NCBI RefSeq assembly: GCF_020073815.1
Contig: NZ_JAIQZJ010000017.1
Location: forward strand, 31,330-95,329
Direction: 5' to 3'
Length of the DNA: 64,000 bases
From: Nocardioides mangrovi
Lineage (GTDB): Bacteria > Actinomycetota > Actinomycetes > Propionibacteriales > Nocardioidaceae
This document shows positions 60,298 to 64,000 of the stretch, piece after piece; position 1 is the first letter of the stretch, and every line of letters begins with the position of its first letter. The position numbers were made by a program, and so were the translations under genes. The notes beneath the pieces were generated by a model. It was given only the letters and a program-made list of their open reading frames with translations, did no database searches and was not told where the DNA came from.

Positions 60298-61482
60298 ATG
60301 AGCGACACCAAGGTCCGCGCCCTCGACCAGGGCACGGCCCCGGAGCGGTTCGCGCGGGGCTGGCACTGCCTGGGTCTCGCCGAGCGCTTCCGCGACGGCA
60401 AGCCGCACGGCATCGAGGCGTTCGGCACCAAGCTCGTGGTCTGGGCCGACACCCAGGGCGAGATCCACGTGCTCGACGGCTACTGCCGGCACATGGGCGG
60501 CGACCTCACCCAGGGCGAGGTCAAGGGGGACGAGGTGGCGTGCCCCTTCCACGACTGGCGCTGGGGCGGCGACGGCAAGTGCAAGCAGATCCCCTACGCG
60601 CGGCGCGTGCCCCTGCGGGCGCGCACCCAGCGCTACCCCGTGGCGATCCGCAACCAGCAGGTGCTGGTCTGGCACGACGTCGAGGGCTCCGAGCCGGACA
60701 TGGACATCCTCCCGCCGGAGCTGCCCGGCATCGAGGAGGGCCTCTACACCGACTGGGTGTGGGAGTCGGAGCACATCATCGGCTCCAACTGTCGCGAGCT
60801 CATCGACAACGTCGTGGACATGGCGCACTTCTACTACGTGCACTTCGCCTTCCCGACCAGCTTCCGCAACGTCTTCGAGGGCACCCAGGCGACCCAGTTC
60901 ATGGAGTCGAAGGGCCGTCCCGACAAGACCGGCGGGTACGGCGACGCCGAGCTCTTCCTCAAGTCCGAGGCGACCTACTACGGACCGTCGTACATGATCA
61001 ACTGGCTCGACACCGACTACAAGGGCTTCAACACCGAGGTCATCCTCTTCAACAACCACATCCCGACGGGGCAGGACTCCTTCCTGCTGCAGTACGGCAT
61101 CATCGTGAAGAAGCCCGAGGGCCTCGACGACAAGACGGCCAACTTCATCGCGAAGAAGTACGCCCAGATGTTCGGCGAGGGCTTCCTCCAGGACGTGCAC
61201 ATCTGGAAGAACAAGGTGCCGGTGCAGAACCCGCTGCTCTGCGAGGAGGACGGTCCCGTCTACCAGCTGCGCCGGTGGTACGAGCAGTACTACGTCGACC
61301 GGGCCGACATCGTCCCGGAGATGGTGGACCGCTTCGAGTTCGAGGTGGACACCACGAAGGCCAACGAGTTCTGGCAGGACGAGGTCGCCGAGAACCTCCG
61401 CAAGAAGGCGGAGGAGGACGCCGCCGGCGAGTCCTCCGCCGACGAGCCGGCGGAGAAGCCGCAGATGATGTCGGGCACCTGA
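60298..61482 (+). CDS. kshA: 3-ketosteroid 9-alpha-hydroxylase, oxygenase subunit
   Basis: 394-residue Rieske non-haem iron oxygenase that hydroxylates C9 of androstenedione-type steroids, the step opening ring B. Rieske cluster: CRHMGGDL (Cys63, His65) and CPFHDWRWGGDG (Cys82, His85). Iron site: NCRELIDNVVDMAHFYYVHF with His177 and His182. These agree with the KshA family. The acidic tail is variable. ATG at 60298 with GGAGGCAGG upstream. Works with KshB at 61940. Confidence 0.93.
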   Translation: MSDTKVRALDQGTAPERFARGWHCLGLAERFRDGKPHGIEAFGTKLVVWADTQGEIHVLDGYCRHMGGDLTQGEVKGDEVACPFHDWRWGGDGKCKQIPYARRVPLRARTQRYPVAIRNQQVLVWHDVEGSEPDMDILPPELPGIEEGLYTDWVWESEHIIGSNCRELIDNVVDMAHFYYVHFAFPTSFRNVFEGTQATQFMESKGRPDKTGGYGDAELFLKSEATYYGPSYMINWLDTDYKGFNTEVILFNNHIPTGQDSFLLQYGIIVKKPEGLDDKTANFIAKKYAQMFGEGFLQDVHIWKNKVPVQNPLLCEEDGPVYQLRRWYEQYYVDRADIVPEMVDRFEFEVDTTKANEFWQDEVAENLRKKAEEDAAGESSADEPAEKPQMMSGT

Positions 61483-61484
61483 GC

Positions 61485-61778
61485 ATGGCGTCGTTCGTCC
61501 CCACCAGCGCCGACACGCTCGAGGACCAGCGCCTCTACACCTCGGCCCGGCTGGTCGAGGTCGCCTGCCTCGACTGCCTGGCGAAGGTCGGCGTCAAGAA
61601 GAACAGCGAGCACCACACCTCGATCCAGTGGACCGCGGAGGCGCGCCGGCACTGCCCGGAGCTGTCTCGGCGTACGGGCGCGCGCGACACGTTCCCCGCC
61701 TGCCCCAGGATGATCGCCAGCATCGAGGCCGCGGTGCGCGACGGCCAGATCCCCATCGGAGCCGAGGACGGTTACTGA
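61485..61778 (+). CDS. Small conserved-looking protein between kshA and kshB
   Basis: 97 residues, 2 bases after the kshA stop. Cys residues CLDC near residue 28 and two later ones (RRHCPEL, FPACPRM) may bind metal. An HHTSIQW stretch lies in the middle. No domain recognised. Its tight coupling to kshA suggests a role in the hydroxylase system. Confidence 0.75.
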   Translation: MASFVPTSADTLEDQRLYTSARLVEVACLDCLAKVGVKKNSEHHTSIQWTAEARRHCPELSRRTGARDTFPACPRMIASIEAAVRDGQIPIGAEDGY

Positions 61779-61939
61779 GTGACCAGCGACGCGCGATCGT
61801 CGAGGCAGGCGTGGTTCAGGTGCGTGCAGCGCAACGCGGCGTCGCGATGGCATACCGGGCGTCTTTCGAGCGATGCCGAGGAAGCGATGTGCGTGCCTGG
61901 GCCGCGCCTGTCCGACGAGCGTAAGGAGCTGGGCACTAC

Positions 61940-63040
61940 ATGACGGATGAGTCCTTCGAGCTGAAGGTCGTGGACGTGGTCGAGGAGACCGCGGACGCCC
62001 ACTCCATCTCCTTCGAGGTCCCCGCCGGTGCCGAGGAGCAGTTCGCCTACAAGCCGGGACAGTTCCTGACCCTGGCGGTGCCGTCCGACCAGACCGGCGT
62101 CGCGGCGCGCTGCTACTCGCTGTCCAGCAGCCCGATCGGCGGCGGGCCGCTGACGGTCACCGTCAAGCGGACCGCCGAGGGCTACGCGTCCAACTGGGTC
62201 TGCGACCACCTCCGCGAGGGCGACAGCATCCGGGTGCTGCCGCCGAGCGGGATCTTCACGCCCGCCTCGCTGAGCGCCGACCTGCTGCTCTTCGCCGGCG
62301 GCAGCGGCATCACGCCGGTCATCTCGATCACCCGCACGGCGCTGCAGCAGGGCACCGGCCGGATCGTGCTCTTCTACGCCAACCGCGACGAGCGGTCGGT
62401 GATCTTCGCGAAGGAGCTCACCGAGCTCGCCGCGGCCAACCCCGACCGGCTCCAGGTCGTGCACTGGCTCGAGTCCGTGCAGGGCCTGCCCAGCCAGGAG
62501 CAGATGCGCGCGTTCGCGGCGTCGTTCACGTCGTACGACGCGTTCGTCTGCGGCCCGGCGCCATTCATGAAGATGACGATCGCCGCGCTCAAGGACCTCG
62601 AGTTCCCCCGCGAGCGCCGGCACCAGGAGAAGTTCGTCTCCCTCGGCGGCAACCCCTTCGGCGACCTCCACGACCGCGAGGTCGCCGAGCACGAGATCGA
62701 GGACGCCGAGCGCGACGCCGACGACGTGACCGAGGCCCCCGCGGCCGAGGGCGGGCCGCAGGGCCCGGTGCGGCTCGAGGTGGAGCTGGACGGCGAGGAG
62801 TACACCTTCGACGACTGGGCGCCCGGCACGAAGATGCTCGACCACCTCGAGTCGAAGGGCGTGAAGGCGCCGTACTCCTGCCGCGAGGGGGAGTGCTCCG
62901 CGTGCGCCGTACGCCTGCTCGAGGGCGACGTGAAGATGCTCCACAACGACGTGCTCGACGACGACGACCTCGCCGACGGCATCCGGCTCGGCTGCCAGTC
63001 GGTGGCGGTGACCGACAAGGTGAGGGTCACCTACCACTGA
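61940..63040 (+). CDS. kshB: 3-ketosteroid 9-alpha-hydroxylase, reductase subunit
   Basis: 366-residue flavoprotein that feeds electrons from NAD(P)H to KshA. FAD site RCYSLSSSP, NAD(P)H site LLFAGGSGITPVI and VCGPAPFMKM, and a C-terminal plant-type [2Fe-2S] ferredoxin domain with CREGECSACAVRL and a distal Cys (LGCQS). An acidic linker (residues about 245-270) joins the domains. A 161-bp gap with no clear gene separates it from the 97-aa gene. Confidence 0.94.
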   Translation: MTDESFELKVVDVVEETADAHSISFEVPAGAEEQFAYKPGQFLTLAVPSDQTGVAARCYSLSSSPIGGGPLTVTVKRTAEGYASNWVCDHLREGDSIRVLPPSGIFTPASLSADLLLFAGGSGITPVISITRTALQQGTGRIVLFYANRDERSVIFAKELTELAAANPDRLQVVHWLESVQGLPSQEQMRAFAASFTSYDAFVCGPAPFMKMTIAALKDLEFPRERRHQEKFVSLGGNPFGDLHDREVAEHEIEDAERDADDVTEAPAAEGGPQGPVRLEVELDGEEYTFDDWAPGTKMLDHLESKGVKAPYSCREGECSACAVRLLEGDVKMLHNDVLDDDDLADGIRLGCQSVAVTDKVRVTYH

Positions 63041-63080
63041 GGGTCGGCCGTCCGGGTGCGGACCTGAGTGCCGTCGAGAC

Positions 63081-63096
63081 CGTGGTCCAGACCACG
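63081..63096. promoter_or_regulatory. Perfect palindrome with the GGTCCAGACC core
   Basis: CGTGGTCCAGACCACG, 7-bp arms around a CA centre. The inner 10 bases equal the palindrome in front of the pilA and sigma-operon promoters. It lies in the 212-bp gap after kshB, in which no gene is seen. Confidence 0.45.
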
Positions 63097-63252
63097 AACG
63101 AGCGATTGGTGTGAGCGCTTGTCACCGGGGAACCTTGTTGCTCAACCTGTGGGGAAGAAACCGCGCTCGGGACGACGGTCTACCCCTCCGGACGCGCGAG
63201 GTCGGGGTGGGGCCGGGCGCGGACAGGTCCCGGGCGCAGAGTGGAGAGAGCC

Positions 63253-63954
63253 ATGATTCTCGGCCTGTGCTTGGTCTCCGTCGCCGCCCTGGTGTGGTTG
63301 ATCACCGCGATGCCGGCGAAGCCGGTCCGACGGACCCCTGACGTCCCCTCGCCGCGTGCCGCCCAGGCGACGCGCGAGCGGGTCAACGCCCACCCGGAGC
63401 GCGCCACGCGCCCGGACCTCGCCCGCGTGCTGCGTGAGACGGTCTCGGCCGCCGACGCGGAGCGCACCCTCTCGCGGGCCGCCGAGCGCGGCCTGCCGAT
63501 GCCGATGCTGTGGACCTGGTCCGAGCGCTACGGCGCCGAGCGCCTCGTCCTGGCGATCGACGCCGAGGTCGCGGAGCGCTCGATGCAGCGCCACCTGCAG
63601 AACGGGACGGTCCCGGACTGGACGGCGATGGGGATCCTCGCCGCCCTGGCGCAGGACACCACGGCCGGGATGCCGGTCGACGAGCTGCTCGACCCGGACG
63701 CCGCGCCGTCGGTCGACCTCTCGATCCACGACCTGACCGACTGGTCGGTCGGCCTCGAGGACGGGACGCCGCAGCTCGACCTCAGCGGCTTCGGGAAGCT
63801 GCCCCCGATCGCCGGCCCGGCGCACCTGAGCGCCCCGTCCCGCGAGTGGGACCCGGAGGAGGTCAGCTCCTCCGGCCACCCGCCGCTGCCGCCCCGCGAG
63901 GACCCGCCCCGGCCGCGGCCGGGCGACCGCGGCCCCTGGCCGATGGCGTCCTGA
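63253..63954 (+). CDS. Membrane-anchored protein of unknown function
   Basis: 233 residues from the ATG at 63253 (GGAGAGAGCC upstream). One N-terminal helix (MILGLCLVSVAALVWLITAM), then a hydrophilic region with a helical middle (ATRPDLARVLRETVSAADAE) and a Pro/Arg-rich C terminus. No family recognised. The in-frame GTG 4 codons earlier is less likely. Confidence 0.72.
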   Translation: MILGLCLVSVAALVWLITAMPAKPVRRTPDVPSPRAAQATRERVNAHPERATRPDLARVLRETVSAADAERTLSRAAERGLPMPMLWTWSERYGAERLVLAIDAEVAERSMQRHLQNGTVPDWTAMGILAALAQDTTAGMPVDELLDPDAAPSVDLSIHDLTDWSVGLEDGTPQLDLSGFGKLPPIAGPAHLSAPSREWDPEEVSSSGHPPLPPREDPPRPRPGDRGPWPMAS

Positions 63955-63977
63955 GCGGCGCCTGCTGACCATGACGT

Positions 63978-63988
63978 TTGGTCACCAA
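63978..63988. repeat. TTGGTCACCAA palindrome at the window end
   Basis: Sixth copy of the core, here with CGTTTGG-type left flank, 23 bp after the stop of the 233-aa gene. Confidence 0.8.
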
Positions 63989-64000
63989 CCAGCCCTGGGA

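Noticed and set aside
63137..63170. WhiG-type promoter before the 63253 gene
   Set aside because: CTCAAC is present but no CCGA-type -10 occurs at 15-base spacing.

Overview
The window reads as chromosome of a high-GC actinobacterium, most likely a member of the Nocardioidaceae (Nocardioides-like). This is inferred from the GC-rich codon use, the many GTG starts, the dense 4-base ATGA/GTGA gene overlaps, and the gene families present: an NDMA-dependent alcohol dehydrogenase, the ksh and fadE26-fadE27-fadD17 steroid genes, a DtxR-type iron box, and a WhiG sigma factor with an RsiG-like partner.

Region 1 (1 to about 15.97 kb) looks like the right end of an integrated element. It holds a three-subunit molybdenum aldehyde/xanthine oxidase (5' end outside the window), a LuxR regulator, a MerR regulator divergent from an Hsp20 gene, a Na+/H+ antiporter, a flavodoxin-fold reductase, a hemerythrin protein, an ArsP-like permease, SDR and GH15 enzymes, a MarR regulator and a HAD phosphatase. 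It ends at the isolated 3' end of a tRNA gene (about 15921-15966), followed at once by a strong terminator. That is the arrangement expected of an attachment site left by an element integrated into a tRNA.

Region 2 (16.0-29.3 kb) is mixed metabolism: DUF1059 and DUF1330 proteins, an aldo/keto reductase, an HExxH protein, an FAD oxidoreductase paired with a GcvT-like protein, a secreted GH3 glucosidase, an odd HTH-histidine kinase protein, a phosphatase, an SDR, an NDMA-dependent alcohol dehydrogenase with a KstR-like box, and a siderophore-interacting protein under a DtxR/IdeR-like box.

Region 3 (29.3-49.2 kb) is the centre of interest: a complete type IV pilus locus (pilM-N-O, pilD, two pilT, pilB, pilC, four prepilin-like proteins, a PilX-like protein, major pilin) in the same block as c-di-GMP enzymes (an intact EAL protein; a GGDEF-EAL protein with a degenerate EAL half), a WhiG/FliA-family sigma factor, and a 163-residue protein with two copies of the RsiG c-di-GMP motif. 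Six intergenic sites match one promoter pattern, (C/G)TCAA(G/C)-N15-nCCGAYnY, each with exactly 15 bases between the elements. They lie before pilM, pilT, pilB, the pilD operon, pilA, and the operon encoding the sigma factor. The simplest reading is a self-contained switch: c-di-GMP loads RsiG, RsiG holds WhiG, and WhiG transcribes the pilus genes and its own gene.

Region 4 (49.2-64.0 kb) starts with a cluster of TTGGTSACCAA palindromes. It continues with two large envelope proteins, a spermidine-synthase-like protein, an ATP-grasp protein and a LOG-family enzyme. It then has a steroid catabolism block: fadE26-fadE27-fadD17 leftward, and kshA, a small unknown protein and kshB rightward, around an AAC-N2-GTT operator. 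Two more copies of the palindrome lie inside fadD17 and at the window end.
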